A stretch of DNA of 64,000 nt from Bradyrhizobiaceae bacterium PARB1. Its GTDB lineage: Bacteria > Pseudomonadota > Alphaproteobacteria > Rhizobiales > Xanthobacteraceae. The notes beneath the pieces were generated by a model. It made no database searches, was not told the DNA's origin, and saw only the letters and a list, made by a program, of their open reading frames with translations. Position numbers and translations under genes: made by a program. The stretch spans positions 451,876-515,875 of the forward strand of contig NKIY01000004.1 of NCBI GenBank assembly GCA_002256345.1, read 5' to 3'. Positions 16,398 to 25,830 of this stretch are shown in pieces. Within the stretch, counting starts at the first letter, position 1, and each line of letters opens with the position of its first letter.

Positions 16398-18095
16398 TCA
16401 AGCTGATGCAGTGTCGCGGGATCGGTCGGGTGTCTTTTCGGACGCCTTTTCAGAAGATGCCCTGTCAGACGGGTTGGCGGGCGCCTTGAAAGCATTGCCA
16501 AGCATGCTTTGCTTGTCTCGGCGGCGTTGCACCGACGACGGAATCCGCATGGCTTCGCGGTATTTCGCCACGGTACGACGCGCAATATCAATGCCGGTTG
16601 CGCGCAGGCGTTCCACGATCGTGTCATCGGACAGAATAGCCGACGGGCTTTCGCCATCGATTAATTGCCTGATGTGATGACGCACGGCTTCAGCCGAATG
16701 CGCTTCGCCGCCATCGGCCGAAGCGATCGACGCCGTAAAGAAATATTTCAATTCAAAAATGCCGCGATTGGTCGCCATGTATTTATTTGCGGTCACGCGC
16801 GACACCGTCGATTCATGCATCTGGATCGCGTCGGCAACAGCCTTCAGATTCAGGGGGCGCAGATGCGCGACGCCCTGAGTGAAGAAACCGTCCTGCTGAC
16901 GAACGATTTCCGTTGCTACCTTGAGAATCGTACGCGCGCGTTGATCCAGCGCACGAACGAGCCATGTCGCATTCTGCATGCAATCGGAAAAATACGTCTT
17001 GTCGCCGTCCTTGCGGATCGTCTTCGACAACTCGGAATAGTAATTCTGATTGACCAGCACGCGAGGCAACGTGTCGCTGTTCAATTCGACCAGCCAACCG
17101 CCGTCCGGACCGGGACGTACATACACGTCGGGCACAACCGTCTGCGCGCGCGATGCGCCGAACTTGTGGCCGGGTTTCGGATCGAGCCTGCGAATCTCGC
17201 CGATCATATCGGAGAGATCTTCGTCATCGACGCCGCACAGTTTGCGCAAGGACGCGACGTCACGCTTGGCAAGCAGATCGAGATTCTCGATCAGCGCCTG
17301 CATCGCGGGATCGTAGCGGTTCTGCTCGCGCAGTTGGAGTGCGAGACATTCACTGAGATTGCGTGCGCAGACACCCGGCGGATCGAATGTCTGCAACGTA
17401 GCGAGCACAAGCGCGACATCTTCTGCCGATGCGCCGAGCTTGTCGCCGGCATCGCCGAGATCGGCTGGCAAGTAACCGGCCTCGTCGACGAGATCGATCA
17501 GATACTGCCCGATCATGCGCTGGGCCTGCGATGTGAACGCAACTGCAAGCTGCTCGGCGAGATGATCGCCAAGCGTCACTTCCGCCGCGACGAAGGCCTC
17601 GAGATTGTAGTCGTCGTCGTTCGACGCGCCACCACCCCATTCGGTATAGGCGGTGGGTGCAACATCCTGCGCATTGCGTGCGGCTGCTTCGGCCGGTTCT
17701 TCGGAAAATACATTGTCGAGACCAGTGTCGAATGTCTGCTCGATCTCGCTGCGCGAACCGAGATTGTCGCTCATCCAGTCTTCGGGAGCGGGGCCATCGA
17801 AGCTGCTATCGCCACCACGGTCGGCAAGATCGGAACTATCGCCACCGGCATCGGATGCGGAACCGTAATCGTCGGAACGCTCATAGTCGGATCGCTCGGC
17901 GCTCTGTTCGCCCGCAACCGGCTGTTCCGGACCGTCGCTGGCACGCTCGAGCAGCGGATTGCGCTCGAGTTCATCCTCGACAAAGGTAGAGAGGTCGAGA
18001 TTCGACAGCTGCAGCAGCTTGATCGCCTGCATCAGCTGCGGCGTCATCACCAGCGACTGGGTTTGCCGAAATTCAAGTCTCTGCGTCAGCGCCAT
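16398..18095 (-). CDS. rpoN: RNA polymerase sigma-54 factor
   Basis: Sigma-54 directs RNA polymerase to -24/-12 promoters that need an AAA+ activator (nitrogen, motility and C4-dicarboxylate genes). The 565-residue protein has the glutamine-rich activator-interacting N-terminus (QRLEFRQTQSLVMTPQLMQAIKLLQ in part) and an acidic linker (about residues 60-130). The core-binding domain follows, and the C-terminal RpoN box ARRTVAKYRE contacts the -24 element. It lies between lptB and hpf. Confidence 0.97.
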   Translation of the reverse strand: MALTQRLEFRQTQSLVMTPQLMQAIKLLQLSNLDLSTFVEDELERNPLLERASDGPEQPVAGEQSAERSDYERSDDYGSASDAGGDSSDLADRGGDSSFDGPAPEDWMSDNLGSRSEIEQTFDTGLDNVFSEEPAEAAARNAQDVAPTAYTEWGGGASNDDDYNLEAFVAAEVTLGDHLAEQLAVAFTSQAQRMIGQYLIDLVDEAGYLPADLGDAGDKLGASAEDVALVLATLQTFDPPGVCARNLSECLALQLREQNRYDPAMQALIENLDLLAKRDVASLRKLCGVDDEDLSDMIGEIRRLDPKPGHKFGASRAQTVVPDVYVRPGPDGGWLVELNSDTLPRVLVNQNYYSELSKTIRKDGDKTYFSDCMQNATWLVRALDQRARTILKVATEIVRQQDGFFTQGVAHLRPLNLKAVADAIQMHESTVSRVTANKYMATNRGIFELKYFFTASIASADGGEAHSAEAVRHHIRQLIDGESPSAILSDDTIVERLRATGIDIARRTVAKYREAMRIPSSVQRRRDKQSMLGNAFKAPANPSDRASSEKASEKTPDRSRDTASA

Positions 18096-18202
18096 CGCGG
18101 CAAAAACCGATCCAAGAAAGAAGAAGGCCTGAAAATTGGTCCGTTTCTTGCTTAGACCTTTCCCGGCCCGATGTACACGTCTTGACGAACGGGAAATTTG
18201 GG

Positions 18203-19195
18203 CTAGAGGCGGAATTCCTCGCCAAGGTAAAGACGGCGCACGTCCGGATCCGCCACGATCTGTTCCGGCGTTCCTTCCGTGAGGATTTCGCCGGCGTAAA
18301 CGATATAAGCACGGTCCGTCAGGCCCAAGGTCTCGCGCACGTTATGGTCAGTGATGAGCACGCCGATGCCGCGATTGGTCAGATGCCGCACGAGATCCTG
18401 AATGTCGCCGACAGCGATGGGATCGATGCCTGCGAAGGGTTCGTCCAACAGCATGTAGTTCGGCCGCGTCGCCAATGCGCGCGCGATCTCGACGCGGCGG
18501 CGCTCGCCGCCTGACAGCGCGATCGACGGCGACTTGCGCAGCCTGGTGACATTGAATTCGTCGAGCAGCGCGTCGAGTTCGTATTCCCGCTTCTTGCGGC
18601 TCGGCTCGATGACTTCGAGCACGGCGCGGATGTTCTGCTCGACCGTCAGACCCCGGAAGATCGAGGCTTCCTGTGGCAGATAGCCGATTCCAAGGCGCGC
18701 GCGCTGATACATCGGCAGCTTCGTGACATCGTGGCCATCGAGCTCGATGGCGCCACTGTCCGCCGCGATCAGGCCGGTGATCATGTAGAACACCGTGGTC
18801 TTGCCGGCGCCGTTGGGACCGAGCAGGCCGACGGCCTCGCCGCGGCGAACATAGATGCTGACGCCGCGCACGACCTGACGGGAACCGTAGGTCTTCTTGA
18901 CGCCGTGGACGGCCAGATAGCCCGATCGCGGCGCCGCGGCGCCATTACCGCGCTGGCGTGGCGGCTGGGGTGGCGGAACATCCGGGCGACGGGCTCGGGC
19001 GACCGGCTGTTGCTGAGTGGCCTGCGGCGCAGCCGCAGGGACCGCACGCGACATCGGCGGGGCATCGCGCATGGGCTGCCCCACCAGCGTGCCCATATCG
19101 TCCTGCAGCCCGGTAATATCGACCGGAGACCGGGCAAAACCTTGCGAGCCGCGTTTCGGAGCGCGCCGACGGAACATGCCGAGGAGATCAACCAT
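18203..19195 (-). CDS. lptB: LPS export ABC transporter ATP-binding protein LptB, extended N-terminus
   Basis: LptB is the ATPase that drives extraction of lipopolysaccharide from the inner membrane with LptF/G. The 330-residue protein has Walker [10 protein letters not shown] (126-134), LSGGERRR signature, Walker [12 protein letters not shown] and the [13 protein letters not shown] switch region. About 90 residues rich in proline, alanine and glutamine ([20 protein letters not shown]) precede the ATPase. E. coli LptB (241 aa) lacks this extension. The start at 19195 has no better downstream alternative with a ribosome-binding site that I can see. It sits between lptA and rpoN. Confidence 0.94.
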   Translation of the reverse strand: MVDLLGMFRRRAPKRGSQGFARSPVDITGLQDDMGTLVGQPMRDAPPMSRAVPAAAPQATQQQPVARARRPDVPPPQPPRQRGNGAAAPRSGYLAVHGVKKTYGSRQVVRGVSIYVRRGEAVGLLGPNGAGKTTVFYMITGLIAADSGAIELDGHDVTKLPMYQRARLGIGYLPQEASIFRGLTVEQNIRAVLEVIEPSRKKREYELDALLDEFNVTRLRKSPSIALSGGERRRVEIARALATRPNYMLLDEPFAGIDPIAVGDIQDLVRHLTNRGIGVLITDHNVRETLGLTDRAYIVYAGEILTEGTPEQIVADPDVRRLYLGEEFRL

Positions 19196-19321
19196 TCGCG
19201 CTACGATTTACCTTTAACGAACCGTCTGTGACGGCCGAGTGTCCGATCAAACAATGGCGATAACGGGTTAACGGTCAGGTTTCAACGGCGGCGCGTGGCA
19301 GGCACCCACCCACCACCTGCA

Positions 19322-20014
19322 CTATTTTTTCGACCCCGGAATGATGGAGGTCGGTCCGCCACCCTGACCTGAGCCGGAGGACTGGAACATGCCAGTGACG
19401 CGTCCGCTACTCGCTTCGACGCGGGACGTCCCGTTCGTCAGATCCACGATGAGCCTATCGCCACGCAACACATTCTTGCCTTGGGTCAGCACGACCCCGT
19501 TCGTGCCACCGGTCATGGTGACAAGATTCTTGGTGGTTTCGAAGACCGCCATCTCGCCTGTCACGACCTGGTCTTTTTGCGTAACGATCACATTTCCGCG
19601 TGCTTCGAGCTTCCGAATCGAGGACGAGCCACCCGGCCCCGGCTGAGCCGCCTTCATCTGGGCCTTCTGGGCACCTTTAGCCGGCGCCGTATCCTTCCCC
19701 TGCTGGTCCGCGGATTTGGCACCGTCGTAAAACACCACCAACGACTTCGACTTCATGGTGGTATCACCCTGAATCACCTTCACATCGCCGGAAAAAGTGG
19801 CTTCCTTCTGCTTATCGCGCACTTCCAGTGAGGCAGCCTCGATCTGGATCGGCTGGTCACGGTTTTGCGAGAATCCCTGCATGGCATTAGGCACGCCCGA
19901 CACGGCGCTTTGAGCAACCGCCTCGCCAATTACCAGCAGGGCCACCACCGACAGGCCTGCGCCCATCCAGCGATGGCGCGGAAAAAGACGTTTCGAGATC
20001 ATGGTCACATTCAT
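19322..20014 (-). CDS. lptA: LPS transport periplasmic protein LptA
   Basis: LptA forms the periplasmic bridge that carries LPS to LptDE. The 230-residue protein has an N-terminal signal segment (MGAGLSVVALLVIGEAVAQS in part). The OstA-like beta-jellyroll follows (IQIEAASLEVRDKQKEATFSGDVKV in part) from about residue 50 to 200. The start overlaps the lptC stop in an ATGA arrangement, implying translational coupling. A Ser/Gly-rich tail follows the domain. Confidence 0.92.
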   Translation of the reverse strand: MNVTMISKRLFPRHRWMGAGLSVVALLVIGEAVAQSAVSGVPNAMQGFSQNRDQPIQIEAASLEVRDKQKEATFSGDVKVIQGDTTMKSKSLVVFYDGAKSADQQGKDTAPAKGAQKAQMKAAQPGPGGSSSIRKLEARGNVIVTQKDQVVTGEMAVFETTKNLVTMTGGTNGVVLTQGKNVLRGDRLIVDLTNGTSRVEASSGRVTGMFQSSGSGQGGGPTSIIPGSKK

Positions 20015-20766
20015 TTCGCCTGAGCGCGCTTGCCGCCATTGGTGCGCGGCTTGTCGGATTCGGCAGGCACCTTTGTGTCAGGTTCGGGCGTTGCCTCCGG
20101 CTGCGCAGCCCCCTCCGCCGGCGGCTGATCCATCACCAGATTCATCGATACGCCGCCCTCGAATCGCACTACTTCGCCATTGTCCGTAATACGCATCCGC
20201 TGGCCAAGCAAAGTACCGTTGAGCAGCTTCACATCCACCGGCTTGTTGGAATCGACCGTGCCCTTGGCGATATCGACAATAGCTTCCGTCAGTCGTGCCT
20301 CGTAGCCTGTGGTCGTCTGCAGGAAGATGTCCTTGGTCAGATGCAGCAACTGCGTCTTGGAATTAAACTGGCCGCTCCGCGCATCAAGACTGAGCGTCGA
20401 TTTGTCCTCCATGACGACTTTGGCGCGCAGGATGGACAATTCGAGATTATCGGGATCGGTGAGGTCCTGGGTCGCCGCCTTCGCCCATAGCTCATAAGGC
20501 CGGCCGTCTGGCGAGAAACCGGCCAGATGCGGCGTTTCCATGGTGATCTTGGTACCGGATACGACGAGGTTGCCGATATCGACGGGCAGCTTGGTCAGGA
20601 TTCGAAATGGATTGAAGATCGAGATGCCGACAATGACCGCCATGGACAGCAGCACAATGGCCGGGACGGCGATCCGCAGCACACGCACGAAGCGGCTATG
20701 GCGCGCAGCGGCTTTGAACCGCGCTTCCATGGTCACTTCATAACGATCAGCCTGAATTGAACTCAC
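20011..20766 (-). CDS. lptC: LPS export protein LptC
   Basis: LptC is a single-span inner-membrane protein that hands LPS from LptB2FG to LptA. The 251-residue product has one N-terminal membrane helix (about 30-52, LRIAVPAIVLLSMAVIVGI in part) and the jellyroll domain of the YrbK family. A disordered Pro/Glu/Ala-rich C-terminus (about 215-251) follows. It heads the lptC-lptA-lptB-rpoN-hpf-ptsN series, 165 bp after rnd. Confidence 0.9.
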   Translation of the reverse strand: MSSIQADRYEVTMEARFKAAARHSRFVRVLRIAVPAIVLLSMAVIVGISIFNPFRILTKLPVDIGNLVVSGTKITMETPHLAGFSPDGRPYELWAKAATQDLTDPDNLELSILRAKVVMEDKSTLSLDARSGQFNSKTQLLHLTKDIFLQTTTGYEARLTEAIVDIAKGTVDSNKPVDVKLLNGTLLGQRMRITDNGEVVRFEGGVSMNLVMDQPPAEGAAQPEATPEPDTKVPAESDKPRTNGGKRAQAK

Positions 20767-20931
20767 CGCCGCTCCAACGGGCCAGCTTCAGCAGACTGCC
20801 CGGCATCGGCTGATATTCTACGCTGAATTGCGCCGCTTTGCAGCCCCACGCACCCAGAACGAGGAGTTTGGCCGAAACACGGCGGCGCGATCTGCCACAG
20901 GGCGCCCGGTGTCACAGTGCCGCAGGCAGCA

Positions 20932-21546
20932 TCAGGAATGGGCGAAGATATCCTCGTCCTCCCAGCCCGACAGGTCGAGCCGAGCCCGGCTGGGCAGGAA
21001 CTCGAAACAGGCCCGAGCCAGATCGGTACGCCCCTCTCGGGCCAGCATCACGTCAAGTTTTTCACGCAGGGCATGGAGATGCAGCACATCCGACGCCGCA
21101 TAGGCCAGCTGGGCCTCGCTCAGCGTCTCGCTGCCCCAGTCGCTCGACTGCTGCTGCTTCGACAGATCGACGCCCAGGACTTCGCGAACGAGATCCTTGA
21201 GGCCATGGCGATCCGTATAGGTGCGGCACAGGCGCGAGGCGATCTTGGTGCAATAGACCGGCGACGGCATCACGCCGAGCGCGTTGTACAGCGCGGCGAG
21301 ATCGAAACGGGCGAAATGGAAGATCTTGGTGATGCTGGCATCGCCGAGCAGTTTCTTCAGATTCGGCGCATCGGTATGACCCATCGGGATCTGCACCACG
21401 TCGGCGCTGCCATCGCCCGGCGAAAGCTGCACCACGCAGAGGCGATCGCGATGCGGATTGAGCCCCATAGTCTCGGTGTCGATCGCTACCGATGTGGTGT
21501 AGCGGCTCAGATCCGGCAGGTCGCCGCGATGCAGGCGGATGGTCAT
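20932..21546 (-). CDS. rnd: ribonuclease D-like 3'-5' exonuclease
   Basis: This is a DEDDy exoribonuclease that trims 3' ends of tRNA precursors and other small RNAs. The 204-residue protein holds only the catalytic domain. Exo I has Asp23 and Glu25 (AIDTET), Exo II has the aspartate in FHFARFDLAAL, and Exo III has the tyrosine/aspartate in YAASDVLHL. The C-terminal HRDC domains of E. coli RNase D (375 aa) are missing, as in the short alphaproteobacterial relatives. It lies upstream of lptC on the same strand and is divergent from the NYN protein gene. Confidence 0.88.
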   Translation of the reverse strand: MTIRLHRGDLPDLSRYTTSVAIDTETMGLNPHRDRLCVVQLSPGDGSADVVQIPMGHTDAPNLKKLLGDASITKIFHFARFDLAALYNALGVMPSPVYCTKIASRLCRTYTDRHGLKDLVREVLGVDLSKQQQSSDWGSETLSEAQLAYAASDVLHLHALREKLDVMLAREGRTDLARACFEFLPSRARLDLSGWEDEDIFAHS

Positions 21547-21717
21547 GATGCTTACAGGCCTCTATTCGCGCCCTCGATTCGAGAGCTTTTGGCCACTTTA
21601 CCGTGCAATGATCGGGCTGACGAGAGACGCTCGCCCGCAGACATATTTCCCGGACGGCAGAAAAGCTGACAGACTGAGCCGGTTACCGAGCCCTTGCGCC
21701 GCGAACAGAGGTTGCAG

Positions 21718-22593
21718 ATGAACGTTGCACAACAACGCCTACCCCGCTTCGCGGTCTTGATCGATGCCGATAACACCTCACCGCAGATTGCCGGTGGTCT
21801 GTTCGAGGAAATATCGAAGTCCGGCGAAGCCAGCGTCCGGCGAATTTACGGCGACTTTTCGAGCCCGCAACTGCGGTCATGGGCCGATATCCTGCAGAAG
21901 CATGCGATCGACCCTTACCAGCAGTTTGCCTACACGAAGGGCAAGAACGCATCGGATATCGCGCTGGTGATCGACGCAATGGACCTGTTGCACAGTGGGC
22001 GCTTCGACGGCTTTTGCCTCGTATCCTCCGATAGCGACTTCACCCGACTTGCTTCGCGACTGCGTGAGCAGGGCGCCGACGTCTACGGCTTCGGCACACG
22101 AAAAACACCCGAGAGTTTTCGACAGGCATGCCGGCGCTTCATCTATACGGAAAATCTGATGCCCGAGCGCGCGGTGGCTGCGACCGAGCAGCCGTCGGCC
22201 ACCGTGGCCTCGAAGAATCACGCGGCGGCAATCCCCATTCTGGAAAGGGTGATCGCCCAACTCGGCAGCGAAGAAGGCTGGGTCAATCTGGACCGGCTAG
22301 GCGAACAACTGCCTAACTTCGTGTCCGACTTCGACACGCGAACCTATGGTTTCAGGAAGTTGAGCGATCTCGTGCGCAAGACAGAGACATTCGAGATCGA
22401 AAAAACGGAAGCAGGTCGATTGCGGGTTCGGGTCAAACCGGCGGCACGGCCGGCAAAGGCAACGACACCCAAATCGGATGCGCCCCCTAAATCCGACGCG
22501 GCACCGGAAAAGACACCGCGACAGAAGAAAGCAGCAACGCGGCGGAGAGCGAAAACCGGCGGCGCGAAGGAGGAAGCTGTCAGCAAGGCGTGA
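21718..22593 (+). CDS. NYN domain protein with C-terminal OST-HTH/LOTUS domain
   Basis: This is a putative RNA-processing nuclease. The ATG at 21718 is preceded by AGAGG and gives 291 residues. The NYN (PIN-like) domain has the acidic cluster expected for a metal-dependent RNase: Asp16/Asp18 in VLIDADN, aspartates in ASDIALVIDAMD, and LVSSDSDFTRLA. A LOTUS/OST-HTH RNA-binding domain follows at about residues 170-240 (EGWVNLDRLGEQLPNF in part, YGFRKLSDLV). A Lys/Ala/Pro-rich basic tail ends the chain. The two-domain layout resembles eukaryotic limkain/MARF1-type proteins. The RNA target is unknown. Confidence 0.87.
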   Translation: MNVAQQRLPRFAVLIDADNTSPQIAGGLFEEISKSGEASVRRIYGDFSSPQLRSWADILQKHAIDPYQQFAYTKGKNASDIALVIDAMDLLHSGRFDGFCLVSSDSDFTRLASRLREQGADVYGFGTRKTPESFRQACRRFIYTENLMPERAVAATEQPSATVASKNHAAAIPILERVIAQLGSEEGWVNLDRLGEQLPNFVSDFDTRTYGFRKLSDLVRKTETFEIEKTEAGRLRVRVKPAARPAKATTPKSDAPPKSDAAPEKTPRQKKAATRRRAKTGGAKEEAVSKA

Positions 22594-22622
22594 CGGCTTC
22601 CCCCAAAGACCGGTCTGTGAAC

Positions 22623-23003
22623 TCAGGCCGGATCGAAATAGTGGATTTCCATCAGCACGCAACCGCCAACGGACTTGAACGGGCCGTGAAATACACCCGG
22701 CGGGCGGACTGCATAGGTGTTCGGCTGGAAGCTTTCGCCACCATTGCCCTGCTTGTCGTTGCCGACGATCAGGTCACCGGTGAACAGGAACACTTCTTCC
22801 CAGTATTCGTGCACGAACGGCTCGGTGGTGTAGACGCCCGGATCGAAGCGCAGCAGACGCGTGCGGCTGCCCTTCTTGTTGGCCTCGTCGAGCGCACCGG
22901 ACAGGATCTTCTGCTGGATACCCGCCGGATAGCCGGGCGGCGTTTCCCAACCCGACGACATATCGATGGTGCGGAATTCGTCGTGAATCTTGTTGACGGC
23001 CAT
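22623..23003 (-). CDS. cupin domain protein
   Basis: This 126-residue single-cupin protein has the motifs EPFVHEYWEEVFLFTGDL (in part) around His65-Glu69/70 and PPGVFHGPF around His106. These are probably the metal ligands, although the second histidine of a standard HxH pair is absent. It is the last gene of an operon with the flavin-dependent monooxygenase upstream (24 bp gap), so it likely acts on, or opens, a product of that hydroxylation. The exact reaction cannot be read from sequence alone. Confidence 0.8.
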   Translation of the reverse strand: MAVNKIHDEFRTIDMSSGWETPPGYPAGIQQKILSGALDEANKKGSRTRLLRFDPGVYTTEPFVHEYWEEVFLFTGDLIVGNDKQGNGGESFQPNTYAVRPPGVFHGPFKSVGGCVLMEIHYFDPA

Positions 23004-23026
23004 GATGGGTGTCCTGACGTGATGAG

Positions 23027-24517
23027 TTAGGCAACAGCTGCGACGGGCTTGCCGCCGGTGGTGAGTTCGTCGGCAAGGTCATAGCTCGCCAGCATCTGGT
23101 CGAGCAACGCAGTGGATTTGGCCCAGTCATATGTGCGGAACGCATGGCCTTTGGTGACGAAGGTCGCACCGGCGAAGAACATCTCGTATTGCGAGTGGCG
23201 CGAGGCGAATTCCGAGCCGACCGCATCCCAGGCGAGCTTGTAGAACTTCACCTTGTCGACCGCATTGGCCGCCGGCGATTGCTGGGTCTTGCCGATCAGG
23301 GCCGCCAGTTCCGGATTCTCGAAATCCTTCACAGATGATGGCAACATGATCATGCCGCCGCCAGCGAGCTCGCGCAGCGTATTGATGACTTTGGCATAGA
23401 GCTGCTGGGTCAGCACCTGCGCCCCGTAAAGCAGCGCACGATCGGGAACGAAATATTCGCCGCGCTGGACGCCCTTGGCTTCCATGGCGAGCACGAACGC
23501 TTCCACCATTGAGACTTCGGCGGCGAGCTGGCCGAGCATTTCCTTGACCTGCGGGAAGCCGATGATGCCATTGGTCTCCGCGGTGCGATGCGCGATGCCG
23601 ATCAGAAAGCGCAGCTTCACCGACAACCGGATCATCGCCTGATAGTTCTGGTAGGAATGCGCCGGCGTCGCGTGGAACTGCTTCTGGCACATGGCGATGT
23701 CCTGATCGATGAACACGCGATCCCACGGCACTTTCACGTCGTCGAAGTAGAGAACGGCGTCGTTTTCATCGAAACGGCTGGCGAGCGGATTGTCGAACAC
23801 AGAGGTCGCCGACGCTTCATAGGACTTACGCGACAGGATCTTGAGACCCTTGGTGTTCATCGGGATCGCGAAGGACACCGCATACTTTTCGTCGCCCGGC
23901 TGCAGCGGCTGGATGCAGGTGACGAACACCTCATTGGCCATGATGCCGCCGGTGGCCAGCATCTTGGCGCCGCGAATCACCAGTCCATCGGCATCGCGCG
24001 AGACGACGCCCGCTGAAAGGAACGGATCGGCCTGCTGCGCTGCGCTCTTGGAGCGATCGGCCTGCGGATTGATGATGACGTAAGTGAGATAGAGATCATT
24101 GTCGCGGGCATAGCGATAGTAATCCGCCAACGCCTTGGCGCGGTCGGCATTGTAGCCCTCGAACACATCGAAACCCATGAACATGCCGGCGATGCAGGAG
24201 GCGACGTGATCGGGCGCACGGCCCATGAAGCCCGCATGCAGCTCGGTCCAGGCTTCGAGCCCGGCGCGACGCTTCACCAGCGCGTCGTAGCTGCCCGGCA
24301 GCTCCCAGATGCGGTTGGCGCGGGTGCCGGTTTCGGTCTCGAAGGTCATCAGGTCGCGATTTTCCGGCGCACTCTGGAAATCGAACATGCGCCCGATGGA
24401 GGCCACCGCACCGCGATAGGCGGGATGGGTGGTGACGTCCTTGACGAGCTCGCCGTCGAGGTAAACCTCGCGGCCGTCGCGCAGGCTGGCAATATGCTGT
24501 TCGCCGGTCTTGATCAT
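23027..24517 (-). CDS. 4-hydroxyphenylacetate 3-hydroxylase (HpaB) family monooxygenase
   Basis: This is the oxygenase component of a two-component FADH2-dependent aromatic hydroxylase. I chose the ATG at 24517 (496 aa), with GAGGAAC 6 bases upstream. The acyl-CoA-dehydrogenase-like fold is indicated by DNDLYLTYVIINPQADRSK (in part), SVFDNPLASRFDENDAVLYFDDVKVPWDRVF (in part) and the C-terminal helical region. The length is typical for HpaB/HpaH and for pyrrole-2-carboxylate or chlorophenol relatives, so the substrate is uncertain. It lies between the flavin reductase gene and a cupin gene and is probably repressed by the divergent MarR protein. Confidence 0.87.
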   Translation of the reverse strand: MIKTGEQHIASLRDGREVYLDGELVKDVTTHPAYRGAVASIGRMFDFQSAPENRDLMTFETETGTRANRIWELPGSYDALVKRRAGLEAWTELHAGFMGRAPDHVASCIAGMFMGFDVFEGYNADRAKALADYYRYARDNDLYLTYVIINPQADRSKSAAQQADPFLSAGVVSRDADGLVIRGAKMLATGGIMANEVFVTCIQPLQPGDEKYAVSFAIPMNTKGLKILSRKSYEASATSVFDNPLASRFDENDAVLYFDDVKVPWDRVFIDQDIAMCQKQFHATPAHSYQNYQAMIRLSVKLRFLIGIAHRTAETNGIIGFPQVKEMLGQLAAEVSMVEAFVLAMEAKGVQRGEYFVPDRALLYGAQVLTQQLYAKVINTLRELAGGGMIMLPSSVKDFENPELAALIGKTQQSPAANAVDKVKFYKLAWDAVGSEFASRHSQYEMFFAGATFVTKGHAFRTYDWAKSTALLDQMLASYDLADELTTGGKPVAAVA

Positions 24518-24555
24518 GCTGTTCCTCGACTTCCCAATTTCAGTAATGCCAGTTT

Positions 24556-25086
24556 CTAGTAGTGCATGGGCAGCGGCCATTCCGGGCTGCGCTCGGTATC
24601 CTTGAGGCTGCGATAGGCCCCGCGGAAGAAAACCAGTGGCTCATTGGCCGGATAGGCCGAAAACTTGACGACACGGCCGACAAAAATCACATGATCGCCG
24701 CCGTCATATTGCGCGTAGGGCGCGCACTCGAAATGCGCGAGCGCGCCTGCGATCAGCGGCGCAGCCTCATGGCCGAGCGTATGCTCGACTGCTTCCCATT
24801 TGTCGCCCAGCGCCCTCGCGAACTTGTTCGACAAATGCTCCTGGTCGCGGCCCAGAATATTCACCGCATACCCCCTGGCTTCCGTCATCGCTTGCAGGCT
24901 GAATGCCTTGCGATCGATGGAAAACAGAATCAGCGGCGGATCGATCGAGACCGAGTTGAAGGAACTCATGGTCAGACCGATCGGCTGGCCGCCGGCGCCC
25001 TCGGCGGTGATCACCGCAACGCCGGTGGCGAATTGCCCGAGCGCCTGGCGGAAGGCGCGGGGATCCACGTCCGCAATGGCGCTCAT
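24556..25086 (-). CDS. flavin reductase (HpaC-like)
   Basis: This NAD(P)H:flavin oxidoreductase would supply reduced flavin to the neighbouring monooxygenase. The 176-residue protein has the split-barrel FMN-binding fold with FRQALGQFATGVAVITAE (in part), the flavin loop GLTMSSFNSVSIDPPLILFSID (in part) and the GDHVIFVGRV segment. It is the first gene of the operon, 39 bp before the oxygenase gene. Two palindromes sit in its promoter region. Confidence 0.9.
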   Translation of the reverse strand: MSAIADVDPRAFRQALGQFATGVAVITAEGAGGQPIGLTMSSFNSVSIDPPLILFSIDRKAFSLQAMTEARGYAVNILGRDQEHLSNKFARALGDKWEAVEHTLGHEAAPLIAGALAHFECAPYAQYDGGDHVIFVGRVVKFSAYPANEPLVFFRGAYRSLKDTERSPEWPLPMHY

Positions 25087-25112
25087 GGGCCCTTCTCCTG
25101 AACGAAGGCTAT

Positions 25113-25147
25113 TAGCTTTGATACAAAGCTATATTATCGAGCGATAA
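25113..25147. promoter_or_regulatory. palindromic operator(s) between flavin reductase and marR
   Basis: TAGCTTTG-ATA-CAAAGCTA (25113-25131) is a perfect 8-bp inverted repeat. TTATCG-AG-CGATAA (25134-25147) is a perfect 6-bp one directly beside it. They lie 27-61 bases upstream of the flavin reductase start and 100-134 bases before marR, a typical place for the autoregulating MarR repressor. Assignment is inferred. Confidence 0.6.
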
Positions 25148-25246
25148 GACCCTGTCAAGCATGGCAGGGCTGCTATCAAAATGCCGATGCCAACTTGTTT
25201 GCTAGTAGGTCGCCCGCTATACGACTCATAGGTGTGCGGGGGCCGA

Positions 25247-25813
25247 ATGGCGACGAAAAGCAAATCAAGGAAAATTCGAACCGAACTGACCATTTCTCGG
25301 CCGCAATTGATGGTCGACGGGTCGGATCGTGCGTTTCGGCAATTCTTGCACGATACATTGGCGTTTTCGGCGCGGCTGCAAGCCGTGCGTGGCCAACTCG
25401 GCGCGGTGATCGGCCTGTCCGGTACGCAATATACGGTGTTAATCGCCATTTCTCATTTGAGCAGTACAGATGAGAAGATTGGCGTCAACCAGGTCGCAGA
25501 GCATCTGCACTTCAGCGGCGCCTTTATCACCATCGAGATCAACAAGCTCGTGGCGGCTGGCTTGGTCGAGAAGGAAACCGACCCGGAGGATCGCCGCAGG
25601 GTCATCCTCACCATCACGCCGAAGGCCCGGATCCTCCTCAATGATCTGGCGCCCGTGCAGCGCCCGGTAAACGACATGCTGTTCCGCGCCATGTCCGGAG
25701 CGGACTTCGAACGCACGCGGAAATTGATGGCGGATATGGTCGATGCAGCGGACGAAGCGATCCGGCTGCTGGACTACAACGCACCGAAAGGTCCGACAAA
25801 AACGGGCAAGTAA
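25247..25813 (+). CDS. MarR-family transcriptional regulator
   Basis: This winged-helix regulator of 188 residues is read from the ATG at 25247. The DNA-binding region is visible as VNQVAEHLHFSGAFITIEINKLVAAGLVEKETDPEDRRRV (in part, about residues 85-125), with the DxRR wing typical of MarR proteins. An N-terminal basic extension (ATKSKSRKIRTE) precedes the dimerisation helices. It is divergent from the two-component hydroxylase operon and probably represses it until an aromatic ligand binds. Confidence 0.9.
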   Translation: MATKSKSRKIRTELTISRPQLMVDGSDRAFRQFLHDTLAFSARLQAVRGQLGAVIGLSGTQYTVLIAISHLSSTDEKIGVNQVAEHLHFSGAFITIEINKLVAAGLVEKETDPEDRRRVILTITPKARILLNDLAPVQRPVNDMLFRAMSGADFERTRKLMADMVDAADEAIRLLDYNAPKGPTKTGK

Positions 25814-25830
25814 CAAAAGCTGACCGGCTC

